Shown: positions 32,145 through 40,877 of the stretch, piece by piece
Numbering within the stretch: position 1 is the first letter of the stretch
How the letters are laid out: every line of letters begins with the position of its first letter
NCBI GenBank assembly: GCA_963678675.1
Contig: OY783192.1
Coordinates: 20,659,674-20,723,673 of the forward strand
Direction of reading: 5' to 3'
Length of the DNA stretch: 64,000 nucleotides
Source of the DNA: Xiphydria camelus
Lineage: Eukaryota; Arthropoda; Insecta; Hymenoptera; Xiphydriidae
Translations under genes and position numbers: made by a program
The notes under the pieces: model-generated
What the model saw: only the letters and a program-made list of their open reading frames with translations
Database searches by the model: none
Told to the model about the DNA's origin: nothing

Positions 32145-33200
32145 AGTAGATAAGCTAGACGGGTTCTAGCACATCAATCCGAACGGGTTGCCTACTTTCA
32201 GGGGCAAGATGGCGGGAAATTTGAATTCGCGCACCACGTGACACAACGGAGCTCTGCCATTGATCGAGCCCCCACTCCCCATGGCGGGAAATTTGAATTC
32301 GCGCACCACGTGACCCAACGGAGCTCTGCTATTGGTCGAGCCCCCACTCCCCAACCCCCACCAGGTGTCGCCACCGTCGGTGGCAACCATTTTGAATTTT
32401 ACCCCAACAGAGCTCCGCCATTGGTCGAACCCCCACACACGGAGTTCCACCATTGGTTGAACCCCCACCCATGGTGCTCCACCATTGGTCGAACCCATAC
32501 TCCCCAACCCCCGCCAGATGTCGCCACCGTCGGTGGCAGCCATTTTGAATTTTACCCCAAAAGAGCTCCGCCATTGGTCGAACTCCCATTCCCCAGGTCT
32601 CGCTCGTAACACCATCTGGCAGACCTCCACCTCGCTCGCAGCGCCATCTCGACATCGCTCGCAACGCCATCTGGCGGACCCCCACTTCGCTCGCAGTGCC
32701 ATCTCTATGACCTCCCCCACTTTGGTTCCAACTTGCACGTGGAAACGCTACTGCGCACGTCCTGCTATCAAATTTCGCTGACTCGCGTATGCAGGCTCGG
32801 TCTTGCTTGCACGTGCATCAAATTTCAACGCTACTGCGCACGTCCGATCCCCGGAATTGTTGTGTCTCCGGCTATCAAATTTCGCTGACCCTCGCGTGTG
32901 CAGGCTCGGTCTTACTCTAAGCAGCTGCAAACTTGCACGTGCATCAAATTAATTCCAACGCTACTGCGCACGTACGATGCCCGGAATTGTTGTGTCTCCG
33001 GCTATCAAATTTCGCTGACTCTCGCGTGTGCCGGCTCGATCTTGCTCCAGACAGAATAGATTCCAACTTACACGTGGTAGCGCTACTGCGCACGTCCGAT
33101 TCCTGGGATGATGTCAGCTTCGAGCAATCTTGCTATCAAATTTCACCGACTTGCGCATACAGACTCGGATGTCTTTCGAGATGCAATTCATTTGCACAGT
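32145..33200. repeat. Maverick left terminal inverted repeat
   Basis: It pairs with 44,700-45,626. The outer 450 bp consists of imperfect tandem modules with the words GAGCTCCGCCATTGGTCGAAC and GTCGCCACCGTCGGTGGCA. The inner part has AAATTTCGCTGACT(C)GCG and GCTACTGCGCACGTCC words. The left copy has one more module (about 70 bp, GGCGGGAAATTTGAATTCGCG) than the right one. Long frames across it on both strands are artefacts of the repeats. Confidence 0.9.
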
Positions 33201-33318
33201 AAGGCCGTTCTTCCGCTAACTATTCTACCCCAACAGGGGATCGCAGTTTAAATACTGAGACAACACTATACCCTCTTTTCTTTAACCTTTTTATTCATAA
33301 AAATATCCGTACAAAAAA

Positions 33319-34071
33319 TTAACCATCTTGGCAATAAACACAATCCTTAATCATAGGTCGCGGACCGTCGTAATCGTCTCTGCCTCTCGGCACCCGGTGA
33401 TGTCTTCGACATCGACGACAATCGGCGATATACTTGTCCTCGGCATATTTAGCTGGTAGTCTGTCCCACGCATCGTCGATCGTGTTCGCGGCAAAGACGG
33501 TGAGAAAGTCTATAGGGAGCTGGGCGATGTCTTCGGCACTCATCGAGGTGAGACTCTCCGTCTCGAAGAAAATCTTCAGGGAACGTGTCAAAGATGGAGG
33601 ATTACCCTTGTGCTTCAGCCAGGTTTCCAAGCGTTTCACATTCTCAACGGCACAGAAATGTCCATCGGAGTAGTGGCGCTGACATCTGAATGTTGGCTCG
33701 CTGCAAAGTTTCCTCAGCGAGGGACAACCTAGTTCATCCAAATTGACAATGGTGCACTCGGTGTACTCTCACAACCAGGCTTTCTTCTCCTCGCCCTTCA
33801 CGTACACCGTGGAAACGCCATGTAGATGAGGTCCGAGCACATTTTCAATCATGACGTACGGCACGTCCCCAGAATTCCACGAAAGTCCGTGGAAGTTACG
33901 TTGCAACCAGGAATTGCTGCGGTGATACATCGTGGGCAGTTCCCACCAAGGAACCGGCAGTTTGAATAAGAAAGTCGTAGCTTCCCGTGGCTCAGAGTTG
34001 AGGGTGAGCACGGCAAGTTCCTTCGCCACGAATCGGTTGTGGGGCATCTGGAAGCCCTGTACGTCCACCAC
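33319..34071 (-). pseudogene. Maverick accessory protein, unknown function
   Basis: It starts MVDVQGFQMPHNRFVAKELA and ends near CRRCRRHHRVPRG...CVYCQDG. The pattern of PVPWWELPTMYHRSNSWLQR, GLSWNSGDVPY and a terminal Cys/His-rich region is one I associate with a conserved protein carried by arthropod Mavericks, function unknown. A TGA at 33,766-33,768 breaks the frame between KGEEKKAWL and EYTEC. The terminal C-x2-C...C-x2-C arrangement suggests a small zinc-binding tail. Confidence 0.6.
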
Positions 34072-34102
34072 GACTTCCAGAATGGAACTGAACTCCTCGG
34101 AG

Positions 34103-35322
34103 CTATGCCAGTCTATTTACCACACCGCTGATTGGTCGGTATTCCACTATGCGGTCGTGCAAGATAAGGCAGTACGCTGCAGTATCAACGGGGAAATTTG
34201 CGCTCGCTTCGAACTCCAGACGCACGTCCACCGGTCCCGATTTCACCGACTCGTTTTGCTTCGAACAATCGATGACGACGAGGGGTGCGTATTCGAGGAA
34301 ATCATCTTTGCTCAACCACGGTTGGGACTCTTTGCCGTAATATGTGGTCTGAAAATGGGTGTACATCTCGTACAGCAGGGCGTACTGATTGTGTCCAATG
34401 TCGAGATTGAGGCTTCCGTAGGGATAGCACTGTGAGTTCAAGAACAGCTTGACGTCTCTGATGTTGCAGTGGTCGAATCGACTCGCGTTCTTGTTCTTCT
34501 TGTTCTTTCGTCCGATTTGGAAGCCCAGTACGACGTAACGCGGTTTCTCCAACTGCGTCGAGGTCTTCACGGTCCACACGTGCTTAGAGGTGCGTGGAAG
34601 CATGGGATACTTGTACAGCTCCCACGTGCGAAAGCTCATGGAGATGGGTGCATCATTGGCGATAAAGTTTAGCAGCTGAATCTTTCGCTGGTCCGAGACC
34701 CTGATATACGGCATCATCCACTCCACCTTTAGTATTGCAATCTTGAAGACTTCCTCGGTTGACTGTAGACGGCATTCGCATCGCTGTTTGCCCGCGTGAG
34801 AATCAACTCGTGCTTGGCGTTGACGACTATTCGTCGGTAGTCTTCGGCGAAACCGAGCATCAAGCTCAGCGGTATGGAGACGTCAAAGTAGCCTTTACCG
34901 TTGGTCAGCTTCTTGCTTTCCCTGATATCGAGCCAGCCGGCGTTCTCCAGCAGTGAACGCTGACCGGGGCTCAGGGACACGAAGCCCTTCATGAGGCTCG
35001 TCAGTCCGACATTCTTGCTTCGATCGATCTCGACTGCGTTGAGCTCGTAGCGTATCTCCTCGAAGAGATGACAGATGCCGCTGTTAACGAGTGCGGTGTT
35101 TGCAGCTACCGCAGATCCATCAGCCTTCAGGAGCCGACCGTGCACGTGCAGCGAGCTTCTGCTCGGCAACAGATACACATCCTGGTGTTGAATGGCAATG
35201 CGAATTTCGTCGCTGTTGTTGAAGGTTGACGAGGTGTACGGTTGGTGAGCATGCACTTCGCAGTGGGCGATGGACTCGTCGAAAACGATCGGTGTGTGAA
35301 CGGTTATGATCTCCTCCTCCAT
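34103..35322 (-). pseudogene. Maverick major capsid protein (double jelly-roll)
   Basis: The start at 35,322 (MEEEIITVHTPIVFDES) gives the N-terminal jelly roll to about 34,760. After a frameshift the second part continues from KVEWMMPYIRVSDQRK to the stop near 34,103. Conserved Polinton MCP blocks include YFDVSIPLSLMLGF, VKTSTQLEKPRYVVLGFQ, FLNSQCYPYGSLNLD, VIDCSKQNESVKS and AAYCLILHDRIVEY. The family forms the hexon-like capsomers of predicted polintovirus particles. The single frameshift near 34,755 prevents a full protein of about 405 residues. Confidence 0.88.
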
Positions 35323-35492
35323 GGTACTGGGTAGACGATAAAGATGCAGCAGCAAAATCGTACTTTTACTTCCCCAGTCTTCTTCCTCTTCCGCTGGTTG
35401 CTTTCACTCGTAGCCCCAGACTCGTCAGTAGCTCCAGATTCAAACGTGTTAGCACTCTGAGAGGCACTCGACGACTGATGGTGTCTCGGCAT
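35304..35492 (-). CDS. Small Ser-rich ORF upstream of the capsid gene
   Basis: It begins MPRHHQSSSASQSANTFESG and runs into a basic QRKRKKTGE segment before overlapping the capsid start. It could be a separate small protein, or an N-terminal extension of the capsid protein joined by splicing (a GT at the KTGE codons and an AG just before the capsid ATG are present). Neither is certain. Confidence 0.35.
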   Translation of the reverse strand: MPRHHQSSSASQSANTFESGATDESGATSESNQRKRKKTGEVKVRFCCCIFIVYPVPWRRRS

Positions 35493-35535
35493 GTTGGTTC
35501 ACTCTTGTATCCTCGTCCGTGGTAAACGATCCCCA

Positions 35536-36186
35536 TCACGATGACGATTTGACGTGCAGTCTCACGGTTATAACTTCCCCGCGAAAATTCACTAAGTCCC
35601 CATCCTGATCAACCAATCGCAGCTGAATATGGTGTATCGCTCGAACGGCGATCGGCAGATAAATGACGTGGGTCGGCACCCCCACGATCTTATATCCCGG
35701 CGGAACGCTGGGGAAAAATTCGTGGATGGTGTGCACTCTGCGCTCGTTGATGAAGGCACCCGCGGTTATGTTACACTCGACTCTCAGCGCGTTGACCTTG
35801 AGGATGGTCACGGGTAGATCGGATTGATGATTGACATTCGCCTCCAGAATGCGCGGTGTGAAACCCAACAGCCGGCCAATGCTGTCGTCCGGTCGAAAGT
35901 CCACGTCGTGACTGCACTTGACTTCACTGCGAAGCGTGTTATTGTTGGGCTTGATGTTGATGACGATATTCTGGTCGAGAAGCGCCTTTTGCACGTAGCT
36001 CTCAATATCCTCAATCTCATAGCTACCGGTGGGTATGGCAATCACCTTTCCTTGACCAACGTGCAGCTTATTGTTGCCAACGTCTATGTTGGGTATCGAG
36101 TTGAAGGTCAGCAGTTCCACCAATCCGAGTGTGTAGCTCTTGAGGGGCGAGAGTTCGATGGGTGGAAAGTACTGCGCCTCGAGCAC
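35536..36186 (-). CDS. Maverick minor capsid (penton-like, single jelly-roll) protein
   Basis: An intact frame of 216 codons. The typical features of Polinton minor capsid proteins are all there: SYTLGLVELLTFNSIPNID, IPTGSYEIEDIESYVQ, PNNNTLRSEV, DSIGRLLGFTPRIL, HEFFPSVPPGYKIV and a C-terminal QLRLVDQDGDLVNFRGEVIT. This protein is thought to form the pentameric vertices of polintovirus-like capsids. It lies between the capsid and protease genes on the same strand, as in other Mavericks. It is one of the few undamaged genes in this element. Confidence 0.85.
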   Translation of the reverse strand: MLEAQYFPPIELSPLKSYTLGLVELLTFNSIPNIDVGNNKLHVGQGKVIAIPTGSYEIEDIESYVQKALLDQNIVINIKPNNNTLRSEVKCSHDVDFRPDDSIGRLLGFTPRILEANVNHQSDLPVTILKVNALRVECNITAGAFINERRVHTIHEFFPSVPPGYKIVGVPTHVIYLPIAVRAIHHIQLRLVDQDGDLVNFRGEVITVRLHVKSSS

Positions 36187-36258
36187 CGAGGACGTTCCCG
36201 ATAGTCAGCGTGAACGATTCCCCCATGACTGTGAGGTGTCAATGGGCACGCAAACGTT

Positions 36259-36660
36259 TTATAGCAGCTGCTCACTCAAGAACTTGAGGTACAAATGTCC
36301 ACACTCAAAAGTGCCGTAGTCCTGATACCGCTTATGATTGTACTTGACGCTGCCAACGCCGAGATACGTCATGAGATCCGGCGGTGGACGTAGATTGCCG
36401 AAACTGTCAAAGTACACGACGTCGTTGTCGACCTTTCGGTAGGCGACCCAGTGAGTTCCAGGACCGCTCGCGTCGTCGAGGTTAACGATGGCTGTTTCGT
36501 CCCTTCGAGGTCCACTTCTGGGTAGGGCGTTTCGCATGAAGACTCCGCGAAAGTGTGGAATCTTCCAGATTCTCGCGTACTTTTGCAGGTCCGCAACGGT
36601 TAGCGCTCGGCGGGGCAGTGTCGCTATTAGTTTTTTGGATGTGGTTGCAGATGAAGTCCC
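36259..36660 (-). pseudogene. Maverick adenain-like cysteine protease
   Basis: The catalytic part (36,537-36,259) has the C5-family layout: GPGTHWVAYRK with the catalytic His, VVYFDSFGNL with the Asp, HKRYQDY with the oxyanion Gln, and FECGHLYLKFL with the Cys. The N-terminal third lies in other frames upstream (36,667-36,482), so at least one frameshift lies near 36,535. The enzyme matures capsid proteins in adenoviruses and probably in polintoviruses. Confidence 0.82.
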
Positions 36661-37448
36661 AGGCCACGTCTGTACGGTTTCAGGTGAAGTCCTCTACCCA
36701 GAGCGATGGCTTCCATCGTCTGGTTGTGTCTCTGACTTTCCTCCAGCTGCCGCTTGGCGGCACTCGCATCGTTCACAGCCTTGACGATTCCAGCAGTGCC
36801 ACCTGCCAACTCTCCGGTTGCACTGAGACCCGCGAATAGCGGAACGAGGAATGGCAGGAAACTGCCAATTTTCGGAAGCACGGGTAGAATGCGCGGAGAT
36901 CGCACTTTGGATCTTCTACCGGCTCTCTTGACAGCCTCGCGTGCACCTCGAAGGGCCGATCTGACGACTGCGAGCGCATTCTTGCTGGGGAGCATGGACT
37001 TCTTCGCTGCGTCGACGATCTTCCTCAACGTGGCTGAAGGCTTCTTCTTCTTCGAGTCCATTCGAAGTTTCCTCTTCTTCTTCTCGTTGAGACCCATTCC
37101 GAGTTTTCTCTTGACATTCATGGTGTTCGATACAGCCAGAGCTGCCGCTTTCTCGGCAATGCTCGCGTCTTTGGCGAATACACGTCGGAAGGCCTTCGCC
37201 GCGAGCACCTTGTCCGCCCGACTCCTCGCTTCAAGATTCTCCCGGTTTCTCGAGTAGGCGATGTCGTGCTCCTTGCAAGCCGTGTCGAGGGGATTGATCC
37301 CCGAGTCGCCTCGCGCGAGCCTCTCGGCCAACCTCGTGCCCGGTCCGCAGTACTGGTACCCCGGGATATGCAACTCGATGGGTAGTTTGTTGATGAGGCT
37401 GTTGACGAGACCCTTACCACGTCGTTTGCGCGATCTGTGCACGATCAT
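36627..37448 (-). CDS. Maverick phospholipase A2-domain virion protein
   Basis: I chose the start at 37,448 (MIVHRSRKRRGKG), giving 273 residues. Upstream codons to 37,700 are open but run opposite the ATPase gene and lack similarity. Residues 33-38 (YCGPGT) form the PLA2 calcium loop, and residues 57-65 with Cys-Lys-Glu-His-Asp hold the catalytic His-Asp, the parvovirus-VP1-type PLA2 layout seen in several Polintons. Residues 95-175 are highly basic. A hydrophobic segment (SFLPFLVPLFAGLSATGELAG) follows, and the C-terminus repeats a Gly-Leu-His-Leu motif twice. PLA2 domains of this kind act on membranes during particle entry (family knowledge). The frame is intact. Confidence 0.82.
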   Translation of the reverse strand: MIVHRSRKRRGKGLVNSLINKLPIELHIPGYQYCGPGTRLAERLARGDSGINPLDTACKEHDIAYSRNRENLEARSRADKVLAAKAFRRVFAKDASIAEKAAALAVSNTMNVKRKLGMGLNEKKKRKLRMDSKKKKPSATLRKIVDAAKKSMLPSKNALAVVRSALRGAREAVKRAGRRSKVRSPRILPVLPKIGSFLPFLVPLFAGLSATGELAGGTAGIVKAVNDASAAKRQLEESQRHNQTMEAIALGRGLHLKPYRRGLGLHLQPHPKN

Positions 37449-37511
37449 GTCCGGGGTGTAACTGAAGGACCAATCTATATAAACGCGGTACTTATAGCTT
37501 TCACACCAGTC

Positions 37512-38206
37512 ATGACCGAACTGCGATTCGACCAACAGTCCACAAGACTTCCCGTGATGAACTTTGATGAGCTCGCGCAACCGAGTGCCGAGAAGAAGAA
37601 GAAGCAGCATGGTGATTTGCTGCCAAATAGCGTGCGGGCGGTGTTTTGCGGGCCATCCAACTGCGGCAAGATGAACGCGCTGCTCGCTCTCGTGACACAC
37701 CCCGATGGACTGAGATTCGAGAACGTGTACGTCTACTCGAAATCACTCAATCAACCCAAGTACAGGTTCCTGGAAAAAAGTGCTCGATTCGGTGGACGGT
37801 GTCGAGTACCATCCCTTCAACGAGCACGAGCAGGTGGTGTCACCGGAAGAGACACGTCCAAACCCGATAATGATCTTCGACGATGTCGCTTGCGAGAAGC
37901 AAGACGGCATCAGAGCCTTTTTCTGCATGGGCCGACACAGGAACGTCGATTGCTTCTCCCAAGCACCTGGTGCGCGATAATGCCAACCTGCTGGTGCTCT
38001 TCCGGTAGGATGACACGAATCTCCGACACGTTTACAACGACCACGTAAACATGGACATGTCTTACGCGAAGTTCAAGGACATATGCTTCGTTTGTTGGAA
38101 TGCCGACAAGTACGGATTCGTTGTTATCGACAAGGATCGGGAGCTCAACGAGGGCAGATATAGAAGGGGTTTCGACTGCTTTGTGAACCTGATAAATGTG
38201 CAGTGA
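37512..38206 (+). pseudogene. Maverick A32-like packaging ATPase
   Basis: It starts MTELRFDQQSTRLPVMNF. Walker A is VFCGPSNCGKMNAL (the usual Thr after Lys is Met) and Walker B is NPIMIFDDVACEKQ, in the FtsK-HerA/A32 style of Polinton ATPases. A frameshift near 37,775 lies between them. A deletion or shift near 37,960 removes the segment after DCF, a TAG lies just after NLLVLFR, and the end (SYAKFKDICFVCWNADKYGF) then runs to 38,206. The start faces the PLA2 gene, so the two share a divergent promoter region of about 60 bp. Confidence 0.82.
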
Positions 38207-38252
38207 TTGTTGAAGCGTTGATCAGTCGACTCTCGCATCCGGTTGAATCAAC

Positions 38253-39149
38253 ATGAACAGCGAGATACACAAGGAGAAGGACGTCTTGCGTCAAATCGCG
38301 AAAGCCAGCGACGCGATTCGACGAAAGCGTCGAACGATAAAACTGGGCAGAGAGAGCACCGAACGCGTGATGAGTGAAGTCTTCAAACCTATAGTGAACC
38401 CCCTGCAGAAGTTGGTTGATACCTCTCGGTCCATGGTGTCCGTCAAGGGTGAACCGAAGCGGGAGAAGGAGGAGTCGCAGTTGGAGGAAGACGCTGTGCA
38501 GCCTCAGACGATAACGGATGATATTGAGGATGAGAAGGTGGAGGGGGAGGTGGAGGAGGAGGAGGAGGAGGAGGAGGAAGAGGATGACTTTGCGTGGAAG
38601 TACTTGAGAAAGTTGGAAACGAAAGATTTGGACACGACTTACGGTGTGCGCGAGCTCACCGGAGGAAAGTTGACGATTGGCAATTCTCCGATAGTCTTCA
38701 AACATAAACTCATTCACGTGGGTGATGTAGTTTATCCGAACACCACTGGTATGATGGAGCTACTATTCAAGAAGACACCCAACGAGACCCTCGTGAGTCA
38801 GGATGATCTGAACAATTATGGAAAAATCATGCTCGCGACGAATGCGCACAGAAAGTATTACCACACAAATGAAGAGATACGCGATACCAAGAGCATCAAG
38901 TTCAACAGCATTATCGCGAGAGTGATCGGCTACCGCGCTGAGTCACCGAAACGCAAAGGAGCGAGCCTACCACGATACATGGTCGCCGAAAGTGACAAAC
39001 GAGTGGATTACACGTACTGGAACGATCCCAACGAACTCGTGGATCGCCTTCGTCTGCTGCTAGCGTCTCAGGCTGCCGGTAACTCGGGTCACTCCAACAA
39101 GATCATATCCATCATCGAGGAATTGCGTGAAGCCGGCATCATTTATTAG
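38253..39149 (+). CDS. Maverick DUF8207-like protein
   Basis: An intact 298-residue frame. The N-terminus is basic (QIAKASDAIRRKRRTIKL), a run of about 15 Glu/Asp (residues about 93-112) links to a conserved C-terminal half with WKYLRKLETKDLDTTYGVRE, YPNTTGMMELLFKK, YWNDPNELVDRLRLLLASQA and an IISIIEELREAGIIY end. This half matches what I know as a DUF8207-type protein common in arthropod Mavericks. Its function is unknown. Confidence 0.75.
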   Translation: MNSEIHKEKDVLRQIAKASDAIRRKRRTIKLGRESTERVMSEVFKPIVNPLQKLVDTSRSMVSVKGEPKREKEESQLEEDAVQPQTITDDIEDEKVEGEVEEEEEEEEEEDDFAWKYLRKLETKDLDTTYGVRELTGGKLTIGNSPIVFKHKLIHVGDVVYPNTTGMMELLFKKTPNETLVSQDDLNNYGKIMLATNAHRKYYHTNEEIRDTKSIKFNSIIARVIGYRAESPKRKGASLPRYMVAESDKRVDYTYWNDPNELVDRLRLLLASQAAGNSGHSNKIISIIEELREAGIIY

Positions 39150-39171
39150 TACCTTCTTCATCAGTACCATC

Positions 39172-39588
39172 ATGAGCATCGACGTGTTCGGACGACAGTT
39201 GAACGGTAGAAGTGAACGTGGCCCTCCGGGACCTGCCGGCGAGGGATTCAAATTCACCGACGATGGACAGTACGATGTGGGGAACAAGAGACTGTGCAAT
39301 ATCGCCCATCCCACACGGTCGCGCGATGCAGTTACATTGAGTGCCGCGCAGAGTCTGATACGGCAGGAAATTCAAACCACGAATGCAATGATCCGAAATA
39401 TCCAACTGTCTGCTGCAGAGTCCCTGAGCGATGCAAATCAAATGATTCGAGACTTGCAAGAGAGTCTGAGGAAGCAGCACATGAATAGAGAAACGACTCA
39501 TAATTTGACGCTGGAGCGTTCCGAGCTCATTAATCGGTTGGATGCCCGATTGGGAGCACTGGAGGACAAATGGGCGAAGAGAAGTTAG
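39172..39588 (+). CDS. Maverick collagen-like/coiled-coil protein
   Basis: An intact 138-residue frame starting MSIDVFGRQLNGRSERGPPG. A short Gly-Pro-Pro stretch (RGPPGPAGEGFKF) leads into a conserved DDGQYDVGNKRLCNI block, then a long coiled-coil (residues about 60-135) ending in RLDARLGALEDKW. A trimeric fibre or spike-base role is plausible from the collagen-like and coiled-coil parts, but this is inference. The end overlaps the integrase start by 19 bases. Confidence 0.6.
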   Translation: MSIDVFGRQLNGRSERGPPGPAGEGFKFTDDGQYDVGNKRLCNIAHPTRSRDAVTLSAAQSLIRQEIQTTNAMIRNIQLSAAESLSDANQMIRDLQESLRKQHMNRETTHNLTLERSELINRLDARLGALEDKWAKRS

Positions 39589-40493
39589 CTGTGGTGCTGG
39601 AACTTCATAAGCCAGCAAGAAGAAACTTCCCGCGTCGGTGTGTTGACGTTCGCGGTCTGGATGAGACCTGGCAGGCGGATCTCGTCGACATGTCGGCTTA
39701 CGCGAGAGCTAACGGTGGACACCACTTTCTGCTGACGGTAATCGATGTATTTTCGAAACTCGCCTGGGCCGTGCCATCCAAGAGCAAGAATGCCAATGAT
39801 GTTACGATCGCCATGAAGACTGTTCTCGAGCAAGGCCGTACACCGAAGAATCTGCAAGTCGACTCTGGCAAGGAATTCTACAACGCCAAGTTCAAGACTC
39901 ATGCAGCGACACGGCATCAACCTGTACTCGACCTTCAGCAACCTGAAAGCATCCATCTGCGAGCGTTTCAATCGCACCCTGAAGAGGAAAATGTGGATGC
40001 ACAATTCAGTCTACGCGGAAATTATAAGTAGACGGACATTTTGCCCGACTTGGTGTCCACCTACAATGACAGCAAACATCGAACCATCGGGATGAAACCG
40101 CGTGAGGTCACCGCTCAAAACACCCAACAGCTGTTGCGACGCGTGTACAAGAATCATAACGCAGGGACGTGGAAGAAGAAGAAGCCAAAGTTCCGATTCG
40201 GCGACAAAGTACGTGTCAGCAAGTTCAAGCATGTCTTCGAGAAGGGTTACACACCCAACTGGAATACGGAGATATTCACCATTGCTGGGGTAAAAAACAC
40301 CGATCCAGTGACGTACCGACTAAAGGATTATCAAGATCAACCCATAGAAGGTGCTCTCTATGAGGAGGAGCTCGCCGCAGTCAAACATCCCGACGTATAC
40401 CTCGTGGAGCGGGTGCTCAAGAGACGCGGAAATAGATTATTTGTAAAGTGGTTGGGTTTCAATGATTCACACAACAGTTGGATAAATAAATGA
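39570..40493 (+). pseudogene. Maverick integrase with chromodomain
   Basis: The frame begins MGEEKLAVVLELHKPARRNF. The retroviral-type core has its first Asp in ETWQADLVDM, the second in NLQVDSGKEFYN and the Glu in KASICERFNRTLKRK. The third lies in another frame after a shift near 39,895, and a second shift lies near 40,020. The C-terminal part has an SH3-like KFRFGDKVRVSKFKHVF region and a chromodomain (YLVERVLKRRGNRLFVKW). It would insert the element and create the 6-bp duplication. Frameshifts make it inactive. Confidence 0.85.
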
Positions 40494-40774
40494 TTCATTT
40501 ATTCCTCCAAATCCACGTTTATATTCATTTATAGGGATATATCTGTGGTGAGAGGCGATACGCTTCGCTCTCCAGGTAAATATGAGGAGAACCTTCGGAT
40601 GGAGCAGAGCAATCGATTGGAAGTCTTTAGTGCTGCGGTACTTGAGGGCTCTCTCTCTCTCGTAGTGCCGCTTAGTTTTACTTAAGTATATCCACACCTA
40701 TATTTATATCCACAGATGCACGCACACCTATATTTACATTTGTAATCCTACCTATATTTACAATCGTAATCCTA

Positions 40775-40813
<39 letters not shown>

Positions 40814-40877
40814 TATTTACATTTGTAATTCTACCTATATTTACAGTCGTAACCCTATTCCATACACACACACTCAT
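40494..40877. other. Convergent intergenic region with (CA)n microsatellite
   Basis: It lies between the 3' ends of integrase (+) and polymerase (-). It contains a CACACA run (about 40,776-40,810) and imperfect TATATTTACA-type repeats on both sides of it. No gene seen. Confidence 0.75.

Noticed and set aside
32166..32738. Long overlapping reading frames on both strands in the Maverick ends
   Set aside because: They follow the tandem modules of the terminal repeats, occur again in the other end, and contain repetitive Trp/Gly/Pro peptides with no family.
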